Below, one piece after another: positions 41,481-49,555 of a stretch of 64,000 nucleotides of DNA. This DNA comes from Streptomyces venezuelae (GTDB taxonomy: Bacteria > Actinomycetota > Actinomycetes > Streptomycetales > Streptomycetaceae), in contig NZ_CP029192.1 in NCBI RefSeq assembly GCF_008642315.1, positions 1,178,001 through 1,242,000 of the forward strand, in the 5' to 3' direction. The notes below the pieces were generated by a model. That model saw only the letters and a program-made list of their open reading frames with translations, made no database searches and was not told where the DNA came from. Each line of letters starts with the position of its first letter. Positions within the stretch are counted from its first letter, which is position 1. Made by a program: the position numbers and the translations under genes.

Positions 41481-42218
41481 ATGGAGCCGCAGCTGAGCCA
41501 CACCGTCACGGACGGCGTCGCCACCGTCCTCATCGACCATCCGGCCAAGCGCAACGCCATGACCGCCGACATGTGGCGTCAGGTGCCGCCGCTCTTCGCG
41601 GCACTCGGCGCGGACCCGGCCGTGCGTGCCGTGGTCCTGACCGGCGCGGGCGACACCTTCTGCGCCGGTGCCGACATCTCGACGCTGCGGGAGTCGCCCG
41701 GCACCGCGCAGGATCTCGCGGTGCGGGCCGAGGAGGCGCTCGCGGCGTTCCCGAAGCCGACGCTCGCGGCGGTGCGGGGCTACTGCGTGGGCGGCGGCGC
41801 GCAGCTGGCGGGCGCGTGCGACCTGCGGTTCGCGGACGAGGGCGCCTCGTTCGGTGTCACGCCGGCCAAGCTCGGCATCGTCTACCCGTCGTCGTCCACG
41901 CGTCGCCTGGTGTCCCTGGTGGGGCCCGCCACCGCCAAGTACCTGCTGTTCTCCGGAGAGTTGATCGGTGCCGAGCGGGCGCTGCGCACCGGTCTGGTGG
42001 ACGAGGTGCTGCCGGCCGGTGAGCTGGACAAGCGGGTCGCCGAGTTCACCCGGATCCTCGTGTCGCGCTCCCTGCTGACGCAGGCGGCCGCCAAGGAGTT
42101 CGCCACGGGCCGCACGGACCGGGACGCGTACTGGACGGAGCAGGCAAGCGGCAGCGGCGACACCGCCGAGGGTGTCGCCGCCTTCCTGGAGCGCAGGCCG
42201 CCCCGCTTCACCTACTGA
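41481..42218 (+). CDS. Enoyl-CoA hydratase/isomerase family protein
   Basis: 245 aa crotonase-fold enzyme. The oxyanion hole segments are AGDTFCAGADIS and RGYCVGGGAQLAGACDLRFA. The Glu usually acting as base in hydratases is not obvious in the PAKLGIVYPSSSTRRL stretch, where Tyr/Pro/Ser occur, so an isomerase or other crotonase reaction is possible. ATG 41481 is favoured over an ATG at 41442 because a -10 box overlaps that upstream region. Its last 7 bp overlap the convergent PfpI gene. Confidence 0.85.
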   Translation: MEPQLSHTVTDGVATVLIDHPAKRNAMTADMWRQVPPLFAALGADPAVRAVVLTGAGDTFCAGADISTLRESPGTAQDLAVRAEEALAAFPKPTLAAVRGYCVGGGAQLAGACDLRFADEGASFGVTPAKLGIVYPSSSTRRLVSLVGPATAKYLLFSGELIGAERALRTGLVDEVLPAGELDKRVAEFTRILVSRSLLTQAAAKEFATGRTDRDAYWTEQASGSGDTAEGVAAFLERRPPRFTY

Positions 42219-42844
42219 CCGAAGCGGCTCCCGTCGCGGAACCGCGCGACGAGGTGCGCGGGCGCCTTCTCCGGGGACCCGGCGTCGTAGGGCGGCTGGG
42301 GGTCGTACTCGGCGATCAGCTGCACGGCCTGCGCGTGCTCGTCGCCCGCGATCCGGCCGGCCAGGGTGAGGCCCATGTCGATGCCCGCGGAGACACCGGC
42401 CGCCGTGACGTACTTGCCGTCGAAGACGACCCGCTCCCCCGTCGACTCGACGCCGAGCCGGTCCAGCTCGGCCAGCGCGAGCCAGTGCGAGGTGGCGCGG
42501 CGGCCCTTGAGGAGGCCCGCGGCGGCCAGCGCGAGCGAGCCGGTGCACACGGACGTCGTCCAGGTGGTCGTGGCGTCGACCGCGCGGAGCCAGCCGAGGA
42601 GCGCCTCGTTCTCCATCTGGTCGCTCTGCCCGGGGCCGCCGGGCACGACCACGATGTCGGGCCGCTGGACCTCCTCGAAGGACTTGTCGGCGACGAGGGC
42701 GAGGGAGCCGTTGTCGTCGCGCACCGGGCCCGCCTGCTCGGCGACGAGGACGGTCTCGGCGCCCGGGAGGTTGACCAGTGTCTGGTAAGGGCCGATGGCA
42801 TCGAGGACGGTGAAGCGTTCGTACAAGGCGATGGCGATCTGCAT
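42212..42844 (-). CDS. DJ-1/PfpI-family protein
   Basis: 210 aa class I glutamine amidotransferase-like fold. The nucleophile elbow is SVCTGSLALAAAGLL, with the cysteine placed as in isonitrile hydratases and DJ-1/PfpI regulators, and the acidic partner lies early (VLDAIGP). ATG 42844 is 7 bp downstream of the GlxA-type regulator stop, so they form an operon. The same fold makes up the N-terminal half of that regulator, suggesting a duplicated, functionally linked pair. Isonitrile hydratase-like or glyoxalase-like activity is possible. Confidence 0.87.
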   Translation of the reverse strand: MQIAIALYERFTVLDAIGPYQTLVNLPGAETVLVAEQAGPVRDDNGSLALVADKSFEEVQRPDIVVVPGGPGQSDQMENEALLGWLRAVDATTTWTTSVCTGSLALAAAGLLKGRRATSHWLALAELDRLGVESTGERVVFDGKYVTAAGVSAGIDMGLTLAGRIAGDEHAQAVQLIAEYDPQPPYDAGSPEKAPAHLVARFRDGSRFGQ

Positions 42845-42851
42845 GGTGTCC

Positions 42852-43862
42852 CTATCGGTGTGGGTGATCGGTGTGACGGGTGGCTTCGGCGGCCGGAACG
42901 GCCGGTACGGGACGGAAGCGGCGGCGGTACTCGGCCGGGGCCGCGCCGAGCAGCTTCACGAAGGCGCGGCGCATGGCCTCGGGAGTGCCGTAGCCGCAGG
43001 CGCGTGAGACCTCCTCGACGCCGTCGGAGGTGTCCTCCAGGAGGCGTCGCGCGTGTTCGACGCGGACGCGCTCGACGTACTTGCCCGGGGTCAGACCGGT
43101 GTCCGCCTGGAAGGCGCGGGCGAAGTGGCGGGGCGAGAGGCGGGCGCGCGCGGCGAGTGCCTCGACCGAGAGGTCGGCGGCCGGGTGCTCGGTGATCCAC
43201 TGCTGGACCTCGCGCAGCGGCTCGCGCCGTGCGGTCTGCGCGGCGAGCTGGACGCTGAACTGCGCCTGGTTCCCCGGGCGCCGCAGGAAGACCACGAGGT
43301 GGCGGGCGACCGTGAGCGCCACGTGGCGGCCCAGGTCCTCCTCGACGAGCGCCAGGGCGAGGTCGATGCCCGCGGTGACCCCCGCGGACGTGGCGACGTG
43401 ACCGTCCCGTACGTAGATGGGGTCGGGGTCGACGTCGATGCCCGGATGGTCCCTGGCGAGCTTCTCGCAGTACGCCCAGTGCGTCGTCGCCCTGCGCCCT
43501 TCCAGGAGGCCCGCCTCGGCGAGGCGGATCGCGCCGGTGCAGACCGAGACGAGGCGCTCCGCGCGCGGGCCGTGCTCGCGCAGCCAGGCGGTCAGCCCCG
43601 GGTCCTCCCCGCGCGTGCCGTGGCCGCCCGGGACCAGCAGGGTGTGCGGCACGGGGGCGTCGGCGAGCGCGTGGTCGGGGACGAGGGTGAGGCCGCTGGA
43701 GGTGCGCACGGGCCCGCCGTCCGGGGAGGCCGTACGGACGAGGTAGCCGTCCTGGGTGTCGCCCGTGCAGAGCCCGGCGCCCGTGAACACCTCCACGGGA
43801 CCCGTGACATCAAGGCTCTGGACGCCGTCGAAGAGGACGACCAGGACGATTCGCTGCGTCAT
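42852..43862 (-). CDS. GlxA-type transcription regulator (DJ-1/PfpI plus AraC)
   Basis: 336 aa. The N-terminal about 190 residues are a DJ-1/PfpI domain with the elbow SVCTGAIRLAEAGLL, closely matching the neighbouring PfpI protein. The C-terminal about 110 residues are an AraC helix-turn-helix pair (ADLSVEALAARARLSPRHFARAF, DGVEEVSRACGYGTPEAMRRAF). Likely regulates its own operon in response to a ligand or modification sensed by the first domain. ATG 43862 starts the conserved MTQRIVLVVLFDGVQ region. Confidence 0.9.
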   Translation of the reverse strand: MTQRIVLVVLFDGVQSLDVTGPVEVFTGAGLCTGDTQDGYLVRTASPDGGPVRTSSGLTLVPDHALADAPVPHTLLVPGGHGTRGEDPGLTAWLREHGPRAERLVSVCTGAIRLAEAGLLEGRRATTHWAYCEKLARDHPGIDVDPDPIYVRDGHVATSAGVTAGIDLALALVEEDLGRHVALTVARHLVVFLRRPGNQAQFSVQLAAQTARREPLREVQQWITEHPAADLSVEALAARARLSPRHFARAFQADTGLTPGKYVERVRVEHARRLLEDTSDGVEEVSRACGYGTPEAMRRAFVKLLGAAPAEYRRRFRPVPAVPAAEATRHTDHPHR

Positions 43863-43954
43863 GCCGTCGATTCTTCGCCCGGCACCTGATGTCCGCAATG
43901 ACGAGCACCCCACCTTTCCTGCCATGGTGGGCCACCGCCCCACGCACTACATAC

Positions 43955-43968
43955 CGACCAGTAGGTAA
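43955..43968. promoter_or_regulatory. Candidate dyad operator before the SCO6745-family gene
   Basis: ACCGAC-CA-GTAGGT (43954-43967 area), half-sites agreeing in 5 of 6 positions, overlapping the probable promoter 10-24 nt before the ATG at 43978. It looks like a TetR-class site. Low confidence. Confidence 0.3.
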
Positions 43969-43977
43969 CGTGCTCCC

Positions 43978-44871
43978 ATGACCTCTTCGACGACCTCGTC
44001 CTCCTCGTCCGCCGCACTGGAGTCACGGGCCGGACGCCGTTGCCACTCCGTCCTGAACGCCCTGCACTCGACGCACTACTTCTCGCCGGACGTGAACCGG
44101 GAGCTGAAGGGCCTCGGCATCTCCCACCCCACCGCCGTGAACTTCGCCGTGCGCGCGGCGGCGCTCGGTGCCGTCGGCCCCGGGACGGTGGCGGCCACCT
44201 TCTACAACTACAAGTACGAGCTCGTCGCCGCGCACGTCCCCCAGGTGTGGCGGACGGCCTCTCCGGAGGACATCCTCGCGGCGCGTCTGCGGGGCGTGGA
44301 CACGACGCTGCGGCGGCTGCTCGGCGAGGAGCTCGTCGCCTCGCCCGAGCTTGCCGAGGCCGCGGACCTCGCGCTGCGCGCCACCGAGGCGTGCACGCGC
44401 GGCGCCCGCCCGCTGTACGCCGCCCACGCCGACCTGCCCGTCCCCGAGGAGCCGCACCTCGCCTACTGGCACGCGGCGACGCTGCTGCGCGAGCACCGCG
44501 GCGACGGCCATCTGACCGCGCTGCTCGGCGCCGGACTCGACGGCCTCGAAGCCCTGGTGAGCCACACCGCGACCGGCAAGGGCACCCGGCCGAAGTGGGT
44601 CTTCTCCACCCGCGGCTGGAACCAGGAGGAGTGGGACGCGGCCGTGGACCGGCTGCGGGACCGCGGAGTGCTCGACGGCGAGGGCGAGTTGACGGAGACC
44701 GGCGTGGCGCTGCGCCGGGACGTCGAGGCCGAGACGGACCGCCTGGACCGGGCCCCGTACGAGCACCTGGGCGCGGCGGGCGTCGAGCGGCTCACCGAGC
44801 TCGGCACCCTCATCGCCGGCGCCGCGCTCCAGGCCGGGGCGTTCCCGGCGGACCTGCTCGGCAAGCGCTGA
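43978..44871 (+). CDS. SCO6745-family protein
   Basis: 297 aa, mostly alpha-helical, a Streptomyces family of unknown function named after the S. coelicolor locus. After a Ser/Thr-rich N-terminus (about 15 residues) come FSPDVNRELKGLGI and RAAALGAVGPGTVAATFYNYK, then a helix-turn-helix-like C-terminal half (GWNQEEWDAAVDRLRDRGVLDGEGELTETG). I see no signal peptide or membrane span. Could be a ligand-responsive regulator, but this is not established. A 9-bp-stem hairpin follows the stop. Confidence 0.8.
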   Translation: MTSSTTSSSSSAALESRAGRRCHSVLNALHSTHYFSPDVNRELKGLGISHPTAVNFAVRAAALGAVGPGTVAATFYNYKYELVAAHVPQVWRTASPEDILAARLRGVDTTLRRLLGEELVASPELAEAADLALRATEACTRGARPLYAAHADLPVPEEPHLAYWHAATLLREHRGDGHLTALLGAGLDGLEALVSHTATGKGTRPKWVFSTRGWNQEEWDAAVDRLRDRGVLDGEGELTETGVALRRDVEAETDRLDRAPYEHLGAAGVERLTELGTLIAGAALQAGAFPADLLGKR

Positions 44872-44877
44872 ACAGAC

Positions 44878-44906
44878 GCGCGCCGGACACCAGCCGCCCG
44901 GCGCGC
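44878..44906. terminator. Hairpin after the SCO6745-family gene
   Basis: Perfect 9-bp stem GCGCGCCGG/CCGGCGCGC with an 11-nt loop, 6 bp after the stop at 44871. Probable terminator. Confidence 0.5.
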
Positions 44907-44987
44907 ATGGCTTCGCGCGTCCGAGGTACCCGTTCGTCCACCGGCGCCGCCGATCCCCGGCGGCCCGGGGGCGAAAGGGGAGTTCTC

Positions 44988-45152
44988 ATGTTCCGTGCCA
45001 TAGCGGACGTTCTGCGCCAGATCGGCGGCGCACTCGCCACGGTCGTCACCCTGCCGTTCCGGGCCGTGGCCCGACTGTTCGGCGGAGCGTCCCGTTCCGC
45101 GGGGCGGGGCGGGCGACGGTCGGGACACACGGGCCGGGCCAGCCGGGTCTGA
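44988..45152 (+). CDS. LPFR-motif small protein
   Basis: 54 aa basic peptide starting MFRAIADVLRQIGGALATVV, with the LPFR motif at about residues 22-25 and an RARLFGG-like continuation, then a Gly/Arg/Ser-rich tail. AAGGGGAG lies 5 nt before the ATG, a very good SD for so short a gene. Probably an amphipathic membrane-associated peptide. The family is known only by motif; function unknown. It is monocistronic, 66 bp before tex. Confidence 0.75.
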   Translation: MFRAIADVLRQIGGALATVVTLPFRAVARLFGGASRSAGRGGRRSGHTGRASRV

Positions 45153-45218
45153 TCACCCTCTGTCGGCGCCACCTGCCACAATTGCCCGGCAACCTCAGCG
45201 AGAAGGCGGTACCGGAAC

Positions 45219-47669
45219 GTGGCAGCTTTGAAGACGTCCACCCCAGCATCCATCGAAGGCAGGATCGCCGAGGAGCTCGGCGTACGGGAGCGGCAGGTGA
45301 AGGCCGCCGTCGACCTGCTCGACGGCGGCTCCACGGTGCCCTTCATCGCGCGCTACCGCAAGGAAGCGACCGAGATGCTCGACGACGCGCAGCTGCGCAC
45401 GCTCGAAGAGCGCCTGCGCTACCTGCGCGAGCTCGAGGACCGGCGCGCCGCGATCCTCGACTCGGTCCGTGAGCAGGGCAAGCTCACCGACGAGCTCGAA
45501 GCGCGGATCCGCGAGGCGGACACGAAGGCGCGGCTCGAGGACATCTACCTTCCCTTCAAGCCGAAGCGGCGCACCAAGGCGCAGATCGCGCGCGAGGCGG
45601 GGCTCGAACCGCTCGCGGACGGGCTGCTCGCCGACCCGACCGTCGAACCGCAGGCCGCGGCCGCCGCGTTCGTGGACGCCGACAAGGGCGTCGCGGACCC
45701 GCAGGCCGCCCTGGACGGCGCGCGGGCGATCCTCGCCGAGCGGTTCTCCGAGGACGCCGACCTGATCGGCGAGCTGCGCGAGCGCATGTGGGTGCGCGGC
45801 AGGCTCGCCGCGAAGGTCCGGGACGGCAAGGAGGAGGCGGGCGCCAAGTTCGCCGACTACTTCGACTTCGCCGAGCCCTTCACCGACCTGCCCTCGCACC
45901 GCGTCCTGGCCATGCTGCGCGGCGAGAAGGAGGAGGTCCTCGACCTCGTCCTGGAACCCGAGGAGCCCGCCGAAACGCCGGGGACCCCGTCCTCGTACGA
46001 GGGCATCGTCGCCCAACGCTTCGGCGTCGCCGACCTCGGCAGGCCCGGCGACAAGTGGCTTCAGGACACGGTCCGCTGGTCCTGGCGGACGCGGATCCTC
46101 GTGCACCTCGGCATCGACCTGCGGCTGCGGCTGCGGACCGCCGCCGAGGACGAGGCGGTGCGGGTCTTCGCGTCGAACCTGCGCGACCTGCTGCTCGCGG
46201 CGCCCGCGGGCACGCGCGCCACGCTCGGCCTGGACCCCGGGTTCCGTACGGGCGTGAAGGTCGCCGTCGTCGACGCGACCGGCAAGGTCGTCGCGACCGA
46301 CACGATCCACCCGCACGTTCCCGCCAACAAGTGGGACCAGTCGCTGGCGACGCTCGCGCGGCTCGCGAAGGAGCACGACGTCGACCTGATCGCCATCGGG
46401 AACGGCACGGCGTCGCGCGAGACCGACAAGCTCGCCGGTGAACTCATCACCAGGCACCCCGAGTTGAACCTGACGAAGGTCATGGTCTCCGAGGCGGGCG
46501 CCTCGGTGTACTCGGCGTCGGCGTTCGCCTCGCAGGAGCTGCCCGACCTCGACGTGTCGATCCGCGGCGCGGTGTCCATCGCCCGCCGCCTCCAGGACCC
46601 GCTGGCCGAACTCGTGAAGATCGACCCCAAGTCGATCGGTGTCGGGCAGTACCAGCACGACCTGTCCGAGGTGAAGCTGTCGCGCTCCCTCGACGCGGTC
46701 GTCGAGGACTGTGTGAACGGCGTCGGCGTGGACGTCAACACCGCCTCCGCCCCGCTCCTCGCCCGGGTCTCCGGCATCGGCGCGGGCCTCGCGGAGAACA
46801 TCGTGTCGCACCGCGACGCGAACGGCCCTTTCAAGAGCCGCAAGGGCCTCAAGGACGTCGCCCGGCTCGGCCCGAAGGCGTACGAGCAGTGCGCGGGCTT
46901 CCTCCGCATCCGCGGCGGCGACGACCCGCTGGACGCCTCCAGTGTGCACCCGGAGGCGTACCCCGTGGTGCGCAAGATGGTGAAGTCGGTGGGCGCGGAG
47001 GTCGGTTCGCTGATCGGCAACACGGCGGCGCTGCGCTCGCTGAAGCCGGACACGTTCGTGGACGAGGTCTTCGGTCTGCCCACGGTCACGGACATCCTGA
47101 AGGAGCTGGAGAAGCCCGGTCGCGACCCGCGGCCGGCTTTCAAGACGGCGACCTTCAAGGACGGCGTCGAGAAGATCTCCGACCTCGCCGCCGGAATGGT
47201 CCTCGAAGGCGTCGTGACGAACGTGGCCGCGTTCGGCGCGTTCGTGGACGTGGGCGTCCACCAGGACGGCCTGGTGCACGTGTCCGCCATGTCCAAGACG
47301 TTCGTCAAGGACCCGCGGGACGTCGTGAAGCCCGGCGACATCGTCAAGGTGAAGGTCATGGACGTCGACATCCCACGCAAGCGGATCTCGCTGACGCTGC
47401 GGCTCGACGACGAGGCGAACGCGGCCGCCGGTGACGGGGAGCAGCCGAGGCGGGGCGGCGGCCGTCCGCCGCAGCAGCGGCAGCGGGGCCAGGGCGGTGG
47501 CGGCCAGGGCGGCGGTCAGGGACGACGCCAGCAGGGCCAGGGACAGAGCCAGGGACAGCGGGGCGGTGGCCGCGGGCAGAAGCCGCAGCGGCAGGGCCCG
47601 CCGCCCGCCAACGACGCGATGGCCGAGGCGCTGCGGCGGGCCGGTCTGGTCGACCCGAAGCGGCGCTGA
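45219..47669 (+). CDS. tex: Tex-family RNA-binding transcriptional accessory protein
   Basis: 816 aa. An N-terminal Tex helical domain (1 to about 190) is followed by a YqgF/RNase H-like domain (about 320-460, LGLDPGFRTGVKVAVVD), tandem helix-hairpin-helix motifs (about 490-575, VSGIGAGLAENIVSHR) and an S1 RNA-binding domain (about 645-715, GMVLEGVVTNVAAFGAFVDVGVHQDGLVH). The last about 95 residues are Gly/Gln/Arg-rich (RGG-like) and extend beyond typical Tex proteins. Tex binds nucleic acid and affects transcription and stress fitness. GTG 45219 start. Confidence 0.95.
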   Translation: MAALKTSTPASIEGRIAEELGVRERQVKAAVDLLDGGSTVPFIARYRKEATEMLDDAQLRTLEERLRYLRELEDRRAAILDSVREQGKLTDELEARIREADTKARLEDIYLPFKPKRRTKAQIAREAGLEPLADGLLADPTVEPQAAAAAFVDADKGVADPQAALDGARAILAERFSEDADLIGELRERMWVRGRLAAKVRDGKEEAGAKFADYFDFAEPFTDLPSHRVLAMLRGEKEEVLDLVLEPEEPAETPGTPSSYEGIVAQRFGVADLGRPGDKWLQDTVRWSWRTRILVHLGIDLRLRLRTAAEDEAVRVFASNLRDLLLAAPAGTRATLGLDPGFRTGVKVAVVDATGKVVATDTIHPHVPANKWDQSLATLARLAKEHDVDLIAIGNGTASRETDKLAGELITRHPELNLTKVMVSEAGASVYSASAFASQELPDLDVSIRGAVSIARRLQDPLAELVKIDPKSIGVGQYQHDLSEVKLSRSLDAVVEDCVNGVGVDVNTASAPLLARVSGIGAGLAENIVSHRDANGPFKSRKGLKDVARLGPKAYEQCAGFLRIRGGDDPLDASSVHPEAYPVVRKMVKSVGAEVGSLIGNTAALRSLKPDTFVDEVFGLPTVTDILKELEKPGRDPRPAFKTATFKDGVEKISDLAAGMVLEGVVTNVAAFGAFVDVGVHQDGLVHVSAMSKTFVKDPRDVVKPGDIVKVKVMDVDIPRKRISLTLRLDDEANAAAGDGEQPRRGGGRPPQQRQRGQGGGGQGGGQGRRQQGQGQSQGQRGGGRGQKPQRQGPPPANDAMAEALRRAGLVDPKRR

Positions 47670-47671
47670 GA

Positions 47672-47729
47672 GCCTGTCTTCGAAGCCCCGTCGTTCGCGC
47701 GCTGCGCAGGCGGGGGTTCGAAGACAGGC
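47672..47729. terminator. Long inverted repeat after tex
   Basis: 18-bp arms (47672-47689 and 47712-47729) pair with one mismatch around a 22-nt loop that itself contains GCGC-gct-GCGC. It starts 2 bp after the tex stop and lies between convergent tex and ABC-F genes. A bidirectional terminator; the arms hold TTCGAA palindromes and resemble a mobile repetitive hairpin. Confidence 0.65.
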
Positions 47730-47792
47730 GCTGAGCCGCGCGGGGTCTTCGCGGGACCGTCCTAGGGCCGTCGCAGGACCGAGGGGTGGAGG

Positions 47793-49445
47793 TCAGAGTG
47801 GCAGTTCCGTCACTTTGCCCTCCGCCACCTCCAGGCGGCGCGTCACGCGGACCGCGTCCAGCATCCTGCGGTCGTGCGTGACGAGCAGCAAAGTGCCCTG
47901 GTAGGCGTCCAGGGCCGTCTCCAGCTGCTCGATCGCGGGCAGGTCCAGGTGGTTCGTCGGCTCGTCAAGAACGAGGAGGTTGACGCCCCTGCCCTGGAGC
48001 AGCGCGAGGCCCGCGCGGGTCCGCTCGCCGGGCGAGAGCGTCGCCGCCGAGCGCAGCACGTGATCCGCCTTCAGGCCGAACTTGGCGAGCAGCGTGCGGA
48101 CCTCGGCCGGCTCGGTGTCGGGGACGGCCGCGCAGAACGCGTCGAGCAGGGACTCCTCGCCGTGGAACAGGGCGCGCGCCTGGTCGACCTCGCCGACCAG
48201 GACGCCCGAGCCGAGCGCGGCGTGGCCCTCGTCCAGCGGGACGCGGCCCAGGAGCGCCGCCAGCAGCGTCGACTTGCCCGAGCCGTTCGCGCCGGTGATC
48301 GCGACGCGGTCCGCCCAGTCGATCTGCAGGGTGACCGGGCCGAGCGTGAAGGCGTCCCGGCGGACCTCCGCGTCGCGCAGGCTCGCGACGACCGCGCCCG
48401 AACGGGGCGCGGCGGCGATCTCCATCCGCAGCTCCCACTCCTTGCGGGGCTCCTCGACGACGTCCAGGCGCTCGATCATGCGCTGCGTCTGGCGGGCCTT
48501 CGCCGCCTGCTTCTCGCTGGCGTCCGCGCGGAAGTTGCGGCCGATCTTGTCGTTGTCGCCGCCCTTGGCCGCCTTGCGGCGGGCGTTCTTGACGCCCTTG
48601 TCGGCCCAGGAGCGCTGCATCTGGGCGCGGCTCTGCAGGGCGGCCTTCTTGTCGGCGTACTCCTCGTACTCCTCGCGGGCGTGCCTGCGGGAGGTGTCGC
48701 GCTCCTCCAGGTACGCGTCGTAGCCGCCGCCGTAGAGGTTGATCTGCTGCTGGGCCAGGTCGAGTTCGAGGACCTTGGTGACGGTGCGGGTGATGAACTC
48801 CCGGTCGTGGCTGACGACGACCGTGCCGGCGCGCAGGCCCCGCACGAAGGCCTCCAGACGCTCAAGGCCCGCGAGGTCGAGGTCGTTGGTCGGCTCGTCC
48901 AGGAGGAACACGTCATAGCGGGAGAGGAGCAGGGAGGCGAGTCCGGCGCGGGCCGCCTGGCCTCCCGAGAGGGCGGTCATCGGCTGGTCCAGGCTCACGG
49001 CGAGCCCGAGCGAGTCGGCGACCTCCTCCGCGCGCTCGCCGAGGTCCGCGCCGCCGAGCGCGAGCCAGCGCTCCAGACTGGCCGCGTACGCGTCGTCCGC
49101 GCCCGGGGCGCCGTCGACGAGGGCCTGCGTGTCCCGGTCCATGGTCCGCTGCGCCTCGGCGACGCCGGTGCGGCGGGTCAGAAAGGCACGGATGGTCTCG
49201 CCCGGGCGGCGGTCGGGCTCCTGGGGAAGGTGCCCCACGGAGGCGGAGACCGGCGAGAGCCTCAGCTCACCCCCTTCGGGGGCGTCAAGCCCCGCGAGCA
49301 GCCGCAGCAGCGTGGACTTGCCCGCTCCGTTGGCCCCGACGAGCCCGATGACGTCCCCGGGGGCGACGACGAGGTCGAGTCCGGCGAACAGGGTGCGGTC
49401 GCCGTGGCCTGCGGCGAGATCTTTGGCGACGAGGGTTGCGGTCAT
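47793..49445 (-). CDS. ABC-F family ATPase
   Basis: 550 aa with two fused ATPase domains and no membrane spans. Walker A: GANGAGKST and GANGSGKST; signatures LSGGQ and LSPGE; Walker B LLDEPTNDLDL and VLDEPTNHLDL. The linker between domains is highly charged (about residues 235-320), as in ribosome-binding ABC-F proteins that act in translation or antibiotic protection. It is not close enough by eye to a known resistance gene to name. ATG 49445 has a TACAAT -10-like box 9 nt upstream and no SD, so it may be leaderless. Confidence 0.9.
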   Translation of the reverse strand: MTATLVAKDLAAGHGDRTLFAGLDLVVAPGDVIGLVGANGAGKSTLLRLLAGLDAPEGGELRLSPVSASVGHLPQEPDRRPGETIRAFLTRRTGVAEAQRTMDRDTQALVDGAPGADDAYAASLERWLALGGADLGERAEEVADSLGLAVSLDQPMTALSGGQAARAGLASLLLSRYDVFLLDEPTNDLDLAGLERLEAFVRGLRAGTVVVSHDREFITRTVTKVLELDLAQQQINLYGGGYDAYLEERDTSRRHAREEYEEYADKKAALQSRAQMQRSWADKGVKNARRKAAKGGDNDKIGRNFRADASEKQAAKARQTQRMIERLDVVEEPRKEWELRMEIAAAPRSGAVVASLRDAEVRRDAFTLGPVTLQIDWADRVAITGANGSGKSTLLAALLGRVPLDEGHAALGSGVLVGEVDQARALFHGEESLLDAFCAAVPDTEPAEVRTLLAKFGLKADHVLRSAATLSPGERTRAGLALLQGRGVNLLVLDEPTNHLDLPAIEQLETALDAYQGTLLLVTHDRRMLDAVRVTRRLEVAEGKVTELPL

Positions 49446-49454
49446 CAGGGGGCA

Positions 49455-49460
49455 ATTGTA
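49455..49460 (-). promoter_or_regulatory. Candidate -10 of the ABC-F gene
   Basis: TACAAT on the minus strand, 9 nt before the ATG at 49445. It would give an almost leaderless transcript; no clear -35. Confidence 0.4.
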
Positions 49461-49497
49461 GGTCGGCGAGGTTCCGGGAGGTGGCCGAGGTCGTAGT

Positions 49498-49520
49498 GGG
49501 TGGGTGGGCGGGCGGGTGGG
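49498..49520 (+). other. G-quadruplex-forming tract
   Basis: Six GGG runs separated by single T or C bases over 23 bp (G3N1 pattern), 53-75 nt upstream of the ABC-F start and on the template strand for that leftward gene. Single-base loops predict a very stable parallel quadruplex. It could affect the ABC-F promoter or the end of the upstream hypothetical gene transcript. Confidence 0.7.
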
Positions 49521-49555
49521 AAACATCCGCCGCGGAGCGCCGGTCTGGGCGCTCG

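Noticed and set aside
47793..49445. Membrane ABC drug exporter
   Set aside because: Two ATPase domains with a charged linker and no membrane spans make it ABC-F, not a transporter.
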